DNA of 64,000 bases from Lentzea aerocolonigenes (lineage in GTDB: Bacteria; Actinomycetota; Actinomycetes; Mycobacteriales; Pseudonocardiaceae), in assembly GCF_000974445.1 (NCBI RefSeq), contig NZ_BBOJ01000019.1, positions 1 through 64,000 on the forward strand, written 5' to 3'. A program made the position numbers and the translations under genes. The notes under the pieces are model-generated. The model saw nothing but the letters and a program-made list of their open reading frames with translations, was not told the origin of the DNA and searched no databases. Below are positions 50,317 to 59,282 of this stretch, one piece after another. The number at the start of each line of letters is the position of its first letter. Positions within the stretch are counted from its first letter, which is position 1.

Positions 50317-50846
50317 TCCCCACCTACCGGCTGTTTCGCGGTGACGTGCTCATCGCTGTGCTGCTCGATCTTGGGTCCGGCGCCCGGCTTCATCCGCTGG
50401 GCGGCGTCCTGGACCGCGCGGACGATGTTCTGGTAGCCCGTGCAGCGGCAGAGGTTGCCCTCCAGGCCCTTCCGCACGGTCTCGTCGTCGGGGTCCGGCT
50501 CGTCGGCGAGCAGGTCGATGGCCTGCATGATCATGCCGGGCGTGCAGAAACCGCACTGCAACGCGTGGTTCGTGCGGAACGCCTCCTGCACCGGGTGCAG
50601 CTTGCCGTCGCGGGCGAGACCTTCGATCGTGGTGATCTCGTGTCCGTTCGCCTGGACCGCGAACATCTGGCACGACTTCACGCTGTGGCCGTCGAGGTGC
50701 ACCGTGCACGCGCCGCAGTTCCCGGTGTCGCAGCCGACGACGGTGCCGGTCTTGCCCAAACGCTCCCGCAGGTAGTGGACGAGCAGGAGCCTTGGTTCGA
50801 CCTCGTCGGCGTACGTCACTCCGTCGACGTTGACCGAGATGTGCAT
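50313..50846 (-). CDS. coxS: 2Fe-2S small subunit (CoxS)
   Basis: Protein of 177 aa with two 2Fe-2S clusters: the plant-type site C39, C44, C47 and C59 (GCDTGNCGACTVH...SC), and the helical-domain site CGFCTPGM...LCRCTGYQ. It shuttles electrons from the Mo site (CoxL) to FAD (CoxM). The C terminus has ~20 extra residues beyond the usual end. The start is ATG 50846 with a GGGAGGG site; it is the first structural subunit after xdhC. Confidence 0.94.
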   Translation of the reverse strand: MHISVNVDGVTYADEVEPRLLLVHYLRERLGKTGTVVGCDTGNCGACTVHLDGHSVKSCQMFAVQANGHEITTIEGLARDGKLHPVQEAFRTNHALQCGFCTPGMIMQAIDLLADEPDPDDETVRKGLEGNLCRCTGYQNIVRAVQDAAQRMKPGAGPKIEQHSDEHVTAKQPVGGE

Positions 50847-50924
50847 GAACCCTCCCAGGGGTGGGCAGCAGGTGTGACGAGGGCCACTCCAGCCTCCTCC
50901 CCTGTTCGTGATTCAACAACCCGA

Positions 50925-52016
50925 TCAGTGGTGGATCGGTTCACCAAGATCGACGAGCCGGCGGCCGCTTCCCTTCCACCGCAAGGAAATGATCTCGGCG
51001 GCGATCGACACCGCGGTCTCCTCCGGCGTGCGCGCGCCCAGGTCCAGGCCGATCGGCGAGGCCAGAGCCGCCAGCTCGCCCTCGCTCAAACCCGCTTCCC
51101 GCAACCGTTGCAGCCGATCTTCGTGCGTGCGGCGGGATCCCATCGCTCCGATGTAGCCGACCTTCAGTCGCAACGCGACTTCCAGCAACGGGACGTCGAA
51201 CTTCGGGTCGTGCGTCAGAACCGCGATGACCGTGCGTTCGTCGAGCTTGGACGCCTCACGTTCCAGATACCGGTGTGGCCAGTCCACAACGACCTCGTCC
51301 GCCTCGGGGAACCGGGACCGCGTCGCGAACACGGGTCGTGCGTCGCACACGGTCACGCGATAACCGAGAAAGGCTCCGAGCCTGGCCAGCGCGGCGGCGA
51401 AGTCGATCGCACCGAACACGAGCATGCGCGGCGGCGGCTCGAACGAGTTCACGAACACGCTCATGCCCTCACCTCGCCGCTGACCGTCCGGGCCGTACTG
51501 GAGGACCCCGCTGCGGCCGCTCGCCAGCATGCCGCGCGCGTCGTCCGTGACGGCGTCGTCGATGCGGCCGGAGCCGAGGCTGCCGGAGCGGCGGTCGGGC
51601 CAGACGACCAGGCGCCCGCCGATGCCGTCCGGGTGCTCGACGACGGTCGCGACGGCCACCGGCTCCTCGGCGCGCACCGTCTCAACAACCTCGCTGAGCT
51701 GCGGGAACGTCTCGGCGTTGATCTTCTCGACGTAGATGTCGATGATCCCGCCGCAGGTCAGCCCGACCGCGAACGCGTCGTCGTCGCTCACCCCGTACCG
51801 CTGCAACACCGGACTGTCGGTGGCCTGCGCGAGGTCGTAGACGGCACCCTCGACGCAGCCGCCGGACACGCTGCCGATCGCCTCGCCGTCCTGCGTCACC
51901 AGCATCGCCGCGCCCGCGGGCCGCGGCGCCGAGCTGAAGGTCGCGACCACGGTGCCGACGCCGACCGTCTCGCCGTTCGCCACCCGTTCCGCGAGGTCGA
52001 ACAGGACATCACGCAC
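50925..52016 (-). CDS. XdhC/CoxI-family Mo-hydroxylase maturation protein
   Basis: Protein of 363 aa. The XdhC_CoxI domain at the N terminus (ETVGVGTVVATFSSAPRPAGAAMLVTQDGEAIGSVSGGCVEGAVYD) carries the conserved Cys in SGGCVEG. A C-terminal Rossmann domain (MLVFGAIDFAAALARLGAFLGYRVTVCDARP) follows. XdhC proteins bind molybdenum cofactor, promote its sulfuration and insert it into the enzyme, so it serves the coxSLM product. It overlaps the VWA gene by 8 bp. Confidence 0.9.
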   Translation of the reverse strand: MRDVLFDLAERVANGETVGVGTVVATFSSAPRPAGAAMLVTQDGEAIGSVSGGCVEGAVYDLAQATDSPVLQRYGVSDDDAFAVGLTCGGIIDIYVEKINAETFPQLSEVVETVRAEEPVAVATVVEHPDGIGGRLVVWPDRRSGSLGSGRIDDAVTDDARGMLASGRSGVLQYGPDGQRRGEGMSVFVNSFEPPPRMLVFGAIDFAAALARLGAFLGYRVTVCDARPVFATRSRFPEADEVVVDWPHRYLEREASKLDERTVIAVLTHDPKFDVPLLEVALRLKVGYIGAMGSRRTHEDRLQRLREAGLSEGELAALASPIGLDLGARTPEETAVSIAAEIISLRWKGSGRRLVDLGEPIHH

Positions 52017-52983
52017 GGCGGACCTCCTTCAGCAGTTCTTCGAGAGCGTGCACGCTGTGGCCGGCGACCATCGTGTCGACGTGCGGGAGCGCCGCCACCA
52101 CACCGCTCTGCACTGGCCGATATCCGGGCTTGCCCGCGTGCGGGTTGGCCCAGATGACCTTGTGGCTCACCCGTCTCAGCCTCGCCATCTCGTCGGCCAG
52201 CAACGTCGGATCGCCGCGTTCCCAGCCGTCGCTGAACAGCACGACGACCGCACCGCGTTGCCGCCACTGCTGGTTGAACCGGCGCAACGCCTCACCGAGC
52301 CGCGTGCCGCCCTCGTAGTCGGGGATCGCCCGTCCGGCGGCTCGCAGCGCCCGTTCCGGGTCGCGTTCCTTCAGCTGACGGGTGACGCGGGTGAGCCGCG
52401 TGCCGATCGTGCGCACCTCGACGGGCATGGCGTGCGCGATGACGTGCGCGAACCGCAGCAGCGCGTCGGAGTAGGCCGCCATCGAGCCGGACACGTCGAT
52501 CAGCAGCACGAGCCTGCGCGCTTTCACACCTCTCCTGCGATGACGCGGCCGGGTGATCTCGCCGCCCATCTCGATCATCGCGCGGACCGTGCGCGCCAGG
52601 TCCATGCGGCCGCGACGGGCCTTCCGCAGCCTTCTGGACCTCCTGCGCGGCGGGAGCGGGTTCAGCCTGGCGATCAGCGGTGCCGCGTTGAACTCGGAGA
52701 TGTCCTTGTGGCGCAGCACTTCCACGTCGGAAGCGGCGACACCGACGGTGACCGAGTCGAGCTCGATCGTCGTGCGCGGACGGGGTGGCACGCCCCCGAA
52801 GTACGCCCGGTAGGCGGCGTCGTAGCGCGGCAGGTCGTCCGGGTCGGCGCACAACGTGAGGCGCCCGGCCCAGTAGAGGTCGACGTGCTCGGTGGCCCGC
52901 AGGTACGCCTGGACGCGATCCGGCCCGCACGCGAGCCCGGCGCCCCTCAGGACGCGCGTGAACCCCACGCAGGCTTCGGTCAC
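52009..52983 (-). CDS. coxE: VWA domain protein (CoxE-like)
   Basis: Protein of 324 aa. The C-terminal VWA domain starts VLLIDVSGSMAAYSDALLRFAHV (MIDAS DxSxS) near residue 171, with Thr in YEGGTRLGEA and Asp in VVLFSDGWERGD. The N-terminal half is the CoxE/DUF58-like region. It pairs with the MoxR ATPase; in Oligotropha CoxD/CoxE mature the Mo-Cu site of CO dehydrogenase. GTG 52983 overlaps the coxD stop. Confidence 0.9.
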   Translation of the reverse strand: MTEACVGFTRVLRGAGLACGPDRVQAYLRATEHVDLYWAGRLTLCADPDDLPRYDAAYRAYFGGVPPRPRTTIELDSVTVGVAASDVEVLRHKDISEFNAAPLIARLNPLPPRRRSRRLRKARRGRMDLARTVRAMIEMGGEITRPRHRRRGVKARRLVLLIDVSGSMAAYSDALLRFAHVIAHAMPVEVRTIGTRLTRVTRQLKERDPERALRAAGRAIPDYEGGTRLGEALRRFNQQWRQRGAVVVLFSDGWERGDPTLLADEMARLRRVSHKVIWANPHAGKPGYRPVQSGVVAALPHVDTMVAGHSVHALEELLKEVRRA

Positions 52984-53810
52984 CCCACGATTGTGCTCCC
53001 GATCACGCGTTCCGCGTCCTCGCGGTACTTCAGCACGGCCCCGAGCGTCGTCACGTCCGGTTCGGTCCGTCCCAGCGCCTGGAGCGCCCGCGCCCAGTCC
53101 AGCGACTCGGCCACACCCGGCGGCTTCAGCAGGTCGAGCCCGCGCATCTTGTGGACGGCCTGCGCGACCTGCTCCGCGAGGCGTCCGTCGAGGCCGGGCA
53201 GGGTGCGGCGCAGGATCGCGACCTCGCGTTCGGGCGACGGGTGCTCCAGCCAGTGGTAGAGGCAGCGGCGCTTCAACGCGTCGTGCACCTCGCGCGTCCG
53301 GTTCGAGGTCAGCACGGTCATCGGCGGCGTCGAGGCCCTGATCTCACCGAACTCGGGGATGCTCACCGCGTTCTCGGACAGCACCTCCAGCAGGAACGCC
53401 TCGAACTCGTCGTCCGCCCTGTCTATCTCGTCCACGAGCAGCACGCACGGCGCGTTCTCGAGCGCCTGGAGCAACGGCCTGGCCAGCAGGAACCGTCGTG
53501 TGTAGAGGGAGGCCTCGTCGACCTCGCCCTTCGTCTCCAGCACGCGCAGGTGCATGAGCTGGCGCGGGTAGTCCCAGTCGTAGAGGGCCTGGGTGGCGTC
53601 GATGCCCTCGTGGCACTGGAGGCGGATCAGCGGCACGTCCGTCGCCTTGGCGAGCGCCAGCGCGAGCGAGGTCTTGCCGGTGCCGGGTTCGCCTTCGAGG
53701 AACAGCGGCCGTCCCATCCGGAGCGCGAGGAACGCCGCCGTGGCGATGCCGCCGTCGGGGAGGTACCCCGCGCGGTCGAGCCCTGACGCCAGCTCCTCAG
53801 GGGACTCCAT
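52980..53810 (-). CDS. coxD: MoxR-type AAA+ ATPase (CoxD-like)
   Basis: Protein of 276 aa from ATG 53810 (MESPEELASGLDRAGYLPD); GTG 53852 would add 14 residues. Walker A is GEPGTGKTSLALALA (~residue 38), Walker B is CVLLVDEIDRAD, sensor 1 is TVLTSNRTREVHDALKRRC (with the Arg finger region). MoxR ATPases work with VWA proteins to activate metalloenzymes, here the molybdenum hydroxylase. First gene of the eight-gene operon, divergent from the pspC gene. Confidence 0.9.
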   Translation of the reverse strand: MESPEELASGLDRAGYLPDGGIATAAFLALRMGRPLFLEGEPGTGKTSLALALAKATDVPLIRLQCHEGIDATQALYDWDYPRQLMHLRVLETKGEVDEASLYTRRFLLARPLLQALENAPCVLLVDEIDRADDEFEAFLLEVLSENAVSIPEFGEIRASTPPMTVLTSNRTREVHDALKRRCLYHWLEHPSPEREVAILRRTLPGLDGRLAEQVAQAVHKMRGLDLLKPPGVAESLDWARALQALGRTEPDVTTLGAVLKYREDAERVIGSTIVG

Positions 53811-53889
53811 GAACCTCAGAGTAAGCCTCAGGGTCGGATTCGGGGTGGTCACCGATGTGCGAGGGCCCGGATTTCACGATTCTTGAGCC

Positions 53890-54120
53890 ATGACGAACAA
53901 CGTGCTCAACGAAGCCACAGACCAGGTCAAGAAGCTCCGCCGCAGCCGGAGCGACAAGATGATCGCCGGCGTCTGCGGCGGTGTCGCGAAGATGATCGGT
54001 GTCGACGCCGCGATCCTGCGGATCATCCTGGTGGCGGCGACGCTGCTCGGGTTCGGCACCGGAGCGATCCTCTACGTCGCCGCCTGGATCCTCATGCCCG
54101 AGGAAGACGCTGCGATGTGA
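53890..54120 (+). CDS. PspC domain small membrane protein
   Basis: Protein of 76 aa. KKLRRSRSDKMIAGVCGGVAKMIGVDAAILRIILVAATLLGFGTGAILYVAAWILMPEE is a full PspC domain, with the GVCGGVA motif and one to two membrane segments. PspC proteins act in envelope-stress responses in other bacteria. Monocistronic; a terminator follows. Confidence 0.9.
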   Translation: MTNNVLNEATDQVKKLRRSRSDKMIAGVCGGVAKMIGVDAAILRIILVAATLLGFGTGAILYVAAWILMPEEDAAM

Positions 54121-54156
54121 TCGACATGGGAACCACTAACGCGCACGTGACCGTCG

Positions 54157-54182
54157 GCAGGGGTGGGGGACACCACCCCTGC
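54157..54182. terminator. Bidirectional terminator pspC / hexosaminidase
   Basis: Perfect 10-bp stem GCAGGGGTGG / CCACCCCTGC with a 6-nt loop between the convergent stops at 54120 and 54186. Confidence 0.75.
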
Positions 54183-54185
54183 TGA

Positions 54186-55553
54186 TCAGCGCGGGAACCC
54201 CGGAACACCGGGGAGCGTCTGCCACGGGAGCGGGCCGTCCAGGGGCCGGTACTCCACTCCCAGCGCGTCCAGGCGCGGCAGGTGGTGCTCCGCCAGCCGT
54301 TGCACGAAACCAGGATCCTTCTCCGCCGGGGACCACACGACCTCGGCGAACGCGGCCAGCCTCGGGAACGCCGCGTAGTCCACCCGCCGGGCCGAGTCGA
54401 GGTGCTCGGTCCAGATGTTCGCCTGGGCCCCCAGCAAGCGGCCAGGCTCTTCACCGGTCAGCCCGTCGGGCACCGGATCCCACGCGTAGACGTCCTCCAG
54501 CGTGGTCACCGTCCCCACCGGGATCGGTTCGTCAGGCGACTCGCTCTGCCGGTAGTCCAGATAAACGTGCTGCTCAGGGCACATCACCACGTCGTGGCCC
54601 TCGCGCAACGCCGTGACGCCGCCTTCGACACCGCGCCACGAAGCGACCACCGTGCCCGCCGGCAGCGGACCGGACTCCAGGACCTCGTCCCACCCGTACG
54701 GCCGCCGACCGCTGCGCACGACGTGTTTCGCGATCGCCCGCACCAGCTCGCCGTCGTGACCGGGCGCCTCGTCGCCACCGAGTCCGATGAACTCGCACGG
54801 GAACACGTCCATCAGCTCGTCGAACACGTTCCGATAGAAGTCCACTGTGGACTCCTCGGTGTTCAGCACGCGTTCGTTGACGCCCCAGTCGGTCCACACG
54901 CCACCACCGTGCACACCGAGCTCCGGGTACGCCGCGATCGCCGCCTGCGAATGGCCAGGGATGTCGATCTCCGGGACGACAATGATGTGCCGCTGCCGTG
55001 CGTACTCCACGATTTCCCGCAGGTCGTCCTGCGTGTAGAAGCCGCCGTGCGGACGGCCCGCCATGCCGCCGGAGCGCCGATCGCCGAACCGCGAGTCCTC
55101 CCTCCACGACCCGACTTCGGTGAGCTTCGGGTAGCGCTCGGACTCGAACCGCCAGCCCTGGTCGTCGGTCAGGTGCAGGTGCAGGACGTTGAGCTTGTGC
55201 ACGGACAGCAGCTCGACGTACCGCAGCACCTCCCGCTTGGGCAGGAAGTGCCGCGCCACGTCCAGCATCACGCCGCGCCACGGGAACCGCGGGTGGTCCA
55301 CGATCTCGCAGGCGGGGATCACCGACGGCTTCGCGCCCGCCGCCCGGAACGCCTGCGGGCCGAGCAGCTGCCGCAGGGTCTGCAACGCGTTCATCTCGCC
55401 GGCCGCGTCGTGCGCCTCGATCAGCACGCCGTCGTCACCCGACAGCAGCCGATAGCCACCGGCGGGGCCGTCGACGAGAACCGTCTCCCAGCCGCTGTAC
55501 GCGCAGAGCCTGCCGCCGTCCACATAGGACACCGGGCGCGGAAGGAGGTTCAT
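54186..55553 (-). CDS. GH20 beta-N-acetylhexosaminidase (DasD-like)
   Basis: Protein of 455 aa from ATG 55553, which overlaps the permease stop (ATGA). The GH20 core is clear: WRGVMLDVARHFLP, HLHLTDDQGWRFE, VVPEIDIPGHSQAA and the catalytic D261-E262 pair in LGGDEAPG. It removes terminal GlcNAc from chitooligosaccharides. No signal peptide is seen, so it acts inside the cell on imported chitobiose-like sugar. It is the last gene of the dasABC-D-like operon, matching the position of dasD in Streptomyces. Confidence 0.9.
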   Translation of the reverse strand: MNLLPRPVSYVDGGRLCAYSGWETVLVDGPAGGYRLLSGDDGVLIEAHDAAGEMNALQTLRQLLGPQAFRAAGAKPSVIPACEIVDHPRFPWRGVMLDVARHFLPKREVLRYVELLSVHKLNVLHLHLTDDQGWRFESERYPKLTEVGSWREDSRFGDRRSGGMAGRPHGGFYTQDDLREIVEYARQRHIIVVPEIDIPGHSQAAIAAYPELGVHGGGVWTDWGVNERVLNTEESTVDFYRNVFDELMDVFPCEFIGLGGDEAPGHDGELVRAIAKHVVRSGRRPYGWDEVLESGPLPAGTVVASWRGVEGGVTALREGHDVVMCPEQHVYLDYRQSESPDEPIPVGTVTTLEDVYAWDPVPDGLTGEEPGRLLGAQANIWTEHLDSARRVDYAAFPRLAAFAEVVWSPAEKDPGFVQRLAEHHLPRLDALGVEYRPLDGPLPWQTLPGVPGFPR

Positions 55554-56383
55554 CCCTTCACCGCCCCGGCGAGTCCGGACACCAGACGGCGCTGCACGAG
55601 CATGAAGAAGATGAGCACGGGGATGGTCATCAGGGTGGAGCCCGCCATGATCGCGCCCCAATCGTTCTGGTCGGGTTTGACGAACACCTGGAGCGCCAGC
55701 GGCAGGGTCTGGTTCTCCACGGCGGAGATGATGAACGTCTTGGCGAACAGGAAGTCGTTCCAGGCGTGGATGAACGACAGCACGCTCGTCGCCACCAGCC
55801 CCGGCGCCACGAGCGGGAACAGCACCTGCCAGAGGAACCGGAACCGCGAGGCGCCGTCCAGGGTCGCGGCCTCCTCCAGCTCGACCGGCACGGCCGCGAC
55901 GAACCCGCGCAACATCCAGATCGCGAACGGCAGGCTGAACGCCAGGTGCACCAGCACGAGCGAGCCCAGGTGGTTCAGCCCGAACGCCGGAACGCTGTCA
56001 CCGACCGACCGCATCAGGAAGAACAGCGGCACGGTCAACGCCTCCACCGGCACCATCTGCACGACGAGCAGCATGATCAGCAGCGTCGTGCGGCTGCGGA
56101 ACCGGAAGCGGGTGAGCGCGGTCGCCGCCAGGAACGAGATCAGGATGCTCAGCACCACCACGACCAGCGCGACGATCACGCTGTTCAGGAAGTAGCGCCC
56201 GAAGTTCGCGACGGTCAGCGCCCGCGTGAAGCTGTCGAGGGTTGGCCGCGTCGTCCACGGCACCGGGTCGGCCGAGATGATCTCGTCCTCCGGCTTGAAC
56301 GCGGACAGCACCATCCAGAACAGCGGGAACGCCACGACCGCGGCGATGATCAGGACGAATCCCTCGGTCAGCCGGCGCTTCAC
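55550..56383 (-). CDS. Sugar ABC transporter permease (DasC/MalG-like)
   Basis: Protein of 277 aa from GTG 56383, overlapping the previous permease's stop. Six TM segments; the EAA loop ELEEAATLDGASRFRFLWQVLFPLVAPGL (~residue 185) binds the ATPase. This type of CUT1 permease has the short N-terminus of MalG. No ATPase gene is present, so a shared MsiK-like ATPase encoded elsewhere is expected, as for das and other actinomycete CUT1 systems. Confidence 0.9.
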   Translation of the reverse strand: MKRRLTEGFVLIIAAVVAFPLFWMVLSAFKPEDEIISADPVPWTTRPTLDSFTRALTVANFGRYFLNSVIVALVVVVLSILISFLAATALTRFRFRSRTTLLIMLLVVQMVPVEALTVPLFFLMRSVGDSVPAFGLNHLGSLVLVHLAFSLPFAIWMLRGFVAAVPVELEEAATLDGASRFRFLWQVLFPLVAPGLVATSVLSFIHAWNDFLFAKTFIISAVENQTLPLALQVFVKPDQNDWGAIMAGSTLMTIPVLIFFMLVQRRLVSGLAGAVKG

Positions 56384-57270
56384 AGGACCTCCCCCGACCG
56401 CCGCAGCGCGCGCAGGTAGAACAACGTGATCACCAGCAGCAGCACGGTCATCACGACACCGATCGCCGCGCCCAGGCCGTACTCCGAGGCCGCGAACGCC
56501 TGCTGGTAGGCGTAGACGTTGAGCACGAGGTTGCGCCCGGCGATGCCGCCACCGTTGGTCATCACGTAGATCTGTGTGAAGACCTTGAAGTCCCAGATGA
56601 TCGACTGGATCGTCACCACGAGGATGATCGGCCGCAGCAACGGCAGCGTGACGCTCCACGCCGTGCGGAACGCCGACGCGCCGTCGAGTGCGGCTGCCTC
56701 CAGCACCTCACCCGGAATCGCCTTGATGCCCGCGTAGAGCGTCACCATGACGAACGGGAACGAGCACCAGATCACCTGTGCCGCAACGAGTCCGAACGCC
56801 GTCCACTTGTCGAACGTCCAGGAGAAGCCCTGGATGCCCAGGACCTCGTTGACGAACCCGAAGTTCGCGTCGAACAGGAACAGCCAGATCGTCGACCCGG
56901 CGACGGCGGGCGTGGACCACGCGCCGAGCGCCGCCAGGAACAACGTCATCCGCACCCAGGTGCGGACCCTGGTCGCGAGGATTGCGAGAAACGCGCCCAC
57001 CAGCAACGTGCCGACCACGCAGACCGCCGCGAACGCGACGGTCTGCCCGAGGACCGTCCAGAACTGCTGGTTTCCCAACAGGTTCTGGTAGTTCCCGAGG
57101 CCGAGGAAGGTGAGCGGCGCGCCGCCGCTCACCTGCTCCTGGCCGTAGTCGTAGAGCGAGATGAGCACCAGCTGGTAGATCGGGTAGGCCAGCAGGCCCG
57201 CCAGCACCAGCAGCGCCGGTGTCAGGTAGGCGAACGCGGTCCGCCCCTGACCTCTGGCCGTCATGCTCAC
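56380..57270 (-). CDS. Sugar ABC transporter permease (DasB/MalF-like)
   Basis: Protein of 296 aa from GTG 57270 (MSMTARGQGRTAFAYLTPALLVLAG), overlapping the binding-protein stop. Six TM segments and the EAA loop EVLEAAALDGASAFRTAWSVTLPLLRPI. It forms a heterodimer with the next permease to import oligosaccharide. Confidence 0.9.
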   Translation of the reverse strand: MSMTARGQGRTAFAYLTPALLVLAGLLAYPIYQLVLISLYDYGQEQVSGGAPLTFLGLGNYQNLLGNQQFWTVLGQTVAFAAVCVVGTLLVGAFLAILATRVRTWVRMTLFLAALGAWSTPAVAGSTIWLFLFDANFGFVNEVLGIQGFSWTFDKWTAFGLVAAQVIWCSFPFVMVTLYAGIKAIPGEVLEAAALDGASAFRTAWSVTLPLLRPIILVVTIQSIIWDFKVFTQIYVMTNGGGIAGRNLVLNVYAYQQAFAASEYGLGAAIGVVMTVLLLVITLFYLRALRRSGEVL

Positions 57271-58544
57271 GATGAGAAGGCCGCGTTCATCGTCTTGGTG
57301 GCGTCCGCGGTGGCCGTGTCGACGTTCTTCGCGCCGGTGACGACCTCCTGCAGCATCGTCGGCACCACGGCCTGCGCCTCGATCTTCGCCCACGCCGGCG
57401 TGACGGGGACGAACTTCGTGCCGGACTGCAGGGTCTTCGTGAACGGCTCCAGGAACTTGTCTGAGTCGCTGACCTGCTTCTGCACGTCGCTGAACGTCGG
57501 CAGATTGCCCATCGCCGTGTACATCTTCTGCTGGTACTTCTTCGACGCGAGCAGCTGCGTGAACTCGTTGGCGAGCGTCTTGCGCTGCGTGCCCTTCATG
57601 ACGCCGAGCAGGTTGCCGCCGGCGAACGCGGGTGCGATCGAGCCCGAGGTCTTGCCGGGCAGCGGCACGACGGCGTACTTGCCCGCGGCACTGCTGGCGT
57701 CGACGGACTTGCGGTTGAAGTCGCCGCCGATGGTCATCGCGGCCTTGCCCGCGCGGAACTGCTCGACGCTCGCGTCACCGCCGTTGCCCGCGCAGGTGGC
57801 GGGCGGGCAGATGTCGTCCTTGATCAGCTCGGTGTACTTCGCGACACCGGCCTTGGCCTCGGCGCTGTCGACGGTGGCGGTGAACTTGCCGCCGTCCTGC
57901 TTCGCGATGTCGCCGCCCTGCGCCCAGATGAACGGCAGTGCCGCGAAGAGGTACTTGCCACCGGCGGAGATGCCGAGCAGGTCCGGCTTGCGCTGCCGGA
58001 TCTGCCTGGCGAGCGGCGCGATCTCGTCGAGCGTGGCCGGCGGCTTGAGGCCGAGCTCGGTGAAGACGTCCGTGCGGTAGTAGAGCGCGCGGACGCCGAC
58101 GAACCACGGCACGCCGTAGGTCTTGCCGTCGACCTTGGCCGTGTCGAGGATCGTCGGGACCAGGTCCTTGGACTCGCTCCAACTCGACAGGTCCAGCTCG
58201 GAGAAGCCACCCGCGGAGACGTAGCCCGCGAGGTCGGTGTTGCCGAACTCGGCGACGTCCGGCGCGCTCTTCGGGTCGCTGAACGCGGCCTTGAAGCGTT
58301 CCGCCCGGCTGGACACCTGGATGTACTGGACGTCGACGGTGACGCCGCTGTGCTTGCCCTGGAACTCGGAGATCGCCTCCTTGACCACGGCTTCCTTGGG
58401 ACCGCGGTTGACCTCGTCGAACAGCCACACGCGCAGCTGCCCGGTCTTCTCGTCGGTGCCTGAACCGGTCGGTCCGGACTGCACCGGTGCGCAGGCGACC
58501 ACCGCGCCCACGCCCAGCACGGCCACGAGTGTCTTCAGCCTCAT
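57267..58544 (-). CDS. Sugar-binding lipoprotein (DasA-like)
   Basis: Protein of 425 aa from ATG 58544: MRLKTLVAVLGVGAVVAC, with lipidated Cys18. The family 1 solute-binding fold (LRVWLFDEVNRGPKEAVVKEAISEFQGKHSGVTVDVQYIQ ... LPFIWAQGGDIAKQDGGKF) binds sugars. With two permeases, a GH20 hexosaminidase and DasR-type dre sites upstream, N,N'-diacetylchitobiose/GlcNAc oligomers are the likely ligands. A second inverted repeat lies 13 bp upstream of the start. The transporter lacks its own ATPase. Confidence 0.88.
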   Translation of the reverse strand: MRLKTLVAVLGVGAVVACAPVQSGPTGSGTDEKTGQLRVWLFDEVNRGPKEAVVKEAISEFQGKHSGVTVDVQYIQVSSRAERFKAAFSDPKSAPDVAEFGNTDLAGYVSAGGFSELDLSSWSESKDLVPTILDTAKVDGKTYGVPWFVGVRALYYRTDVFTELGLKPPATLDEIAPLARQIRQRKPDLLGISAGGKYLFAALPFIWAQGGDIAKQDGGKFTATVDSAEAKAGVAKYTELIKDDICPPATCAGNGGDASVEQFRAGKAAMTIGGDFNRKSVDASSAAGKYAVVPLPGKTSGSIAPAFAGGNLLGVMKGTQRKTLANEFTQLLASKKYQQKMYTAMGNLPTFSDVQKQVSDSDKFLEPFTKTLQSGTKFVPVTPAWAKIEAQAVVPTMLQEVVTGAKNVDTATADATKTMNAAFSS

Positions 58545-58556
58545 CGCACCCTCCGA

Positions 58557-58571
58557 TTGCACATGTTGCAA
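58557..58571. promoter_or_regulatory. Inverted repeat just upstream of the binding-protein start
   Basis: TTGCA-N5-TGCAA perfect inverted repeat. It may be an operator distinct from dre, next to the start at 58544. Confidence 0.35.
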
Positions 58572-58619
58572 CGGTCATTTCACAGGAAGCAACGTGACTG
58601 TAGAACGGTCTCGAGCAAG

Positions 58620-58629
58620 GGTCTAGACC
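58620..58629. promoter_or_regulatory. DasR dre-like site 2
   Basis: GGTCTAGACC is a perfect 10-bp palindrome, with TGGTCTAGACC on the minus strand. It matches the core of the DasR consensus ACTGGTCTAGACCACT. It overlaps the cutC stop codon (58623-58625) and lies 76 bp upstream of the sugar-binding-protein gene start. Confidence 0.75.
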
Positions 58630-59282
58630 AGACGATTGACCCATTCGCGAACCGACGCACTGGAGACCGCTTCGTCCCACCCGCCGGGCCGCACCGCACT
58701 GCCGACGTGGAAGCCGGTCACACCCGCTGCCAGCAGTTCCGCGACGTGCCGTTGCTGGAGGCCGCCACCGACGAGCAGCGCGGGCGGAGCCTGGGTGACG
58801 AGTTTCTTCAGGTTCTCGATGCCGTCCTCGACACCCTTGGGGCTGCCCGCGGCGAGAACCGTGTCGCAGCCGAGGCCCTGGACGGTCGCCCACGAGCGGA
58901 AGACGTCGGCGGAGTTGTCGAGCGCGCGGTGGAACGTCCAGGCGCACCCTTCGAGCTCGGCGACCAGGTTGAGCGTGACGCCCTCGTCGATCTCCCCCTC
59001 GGCGTCGAGGAAGCCGAGGACGAACTCCGTGGCGCCGGCCTCCCGAAGCTCCCACGCCTGCCGCCGCAGCTGCTTGAGGTCGGCGGGCGCGAACCCGGTG
59101 GCGTCCCGAAGCATCACGCGAATCGGCAGATCGGTCGCCGATCGGGTTTCCTTGAAGGTGGCGACAGACGGGGTGAGACCGTCGGAGGCCATGTCGGCGA
59201 CCAGCTCCAGCCGGTCGGCGCCACCGGCCTGCGCGGCCTCGGCGTCCCTGGCGTTCAGTGCGATGACTTCGAGAATCGACAT
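58623..59282 (-). CDS. cutC: CutC family protein
   Basis: Protein of 219 aa in a (beta/alpha)8 barrel: LEVIALNARDAEAAQAGGADRLELVADMASDGLTPS at the start, AWTFHRALDNS in the middle and ALLVGGGLQQRHVAELLAAGVTGFHVGSAVR near the end match CutC. The family is annotated as copper homeostasis, but a biochemical role is not settled. Being framed by two dre palindromes, and upstream of the sugar ABC operon, it is probably part of the GlcNAc regulon. The first dre overlaps its ATG. Confidence 0.88.
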   Translation of the reverse strand: MSILEVIALNARDAEAAQAGGADRLELVADMASDGLTPSVATFKETRSATDLPIRVMLRDATGFAPADLKQLRRQAWELREAGATEFVLGFLDAEGEIDEGVTLNLVAELEGCAWTFHRALDNSADVFRSWATVQGLGCDTVLAAGSPKGVEDGIENLKKLVTQAPPALLVGGGLQQRHVAELLAAGVTGFHVGSAVRPGGWDEAVSSASVREWVNRLV

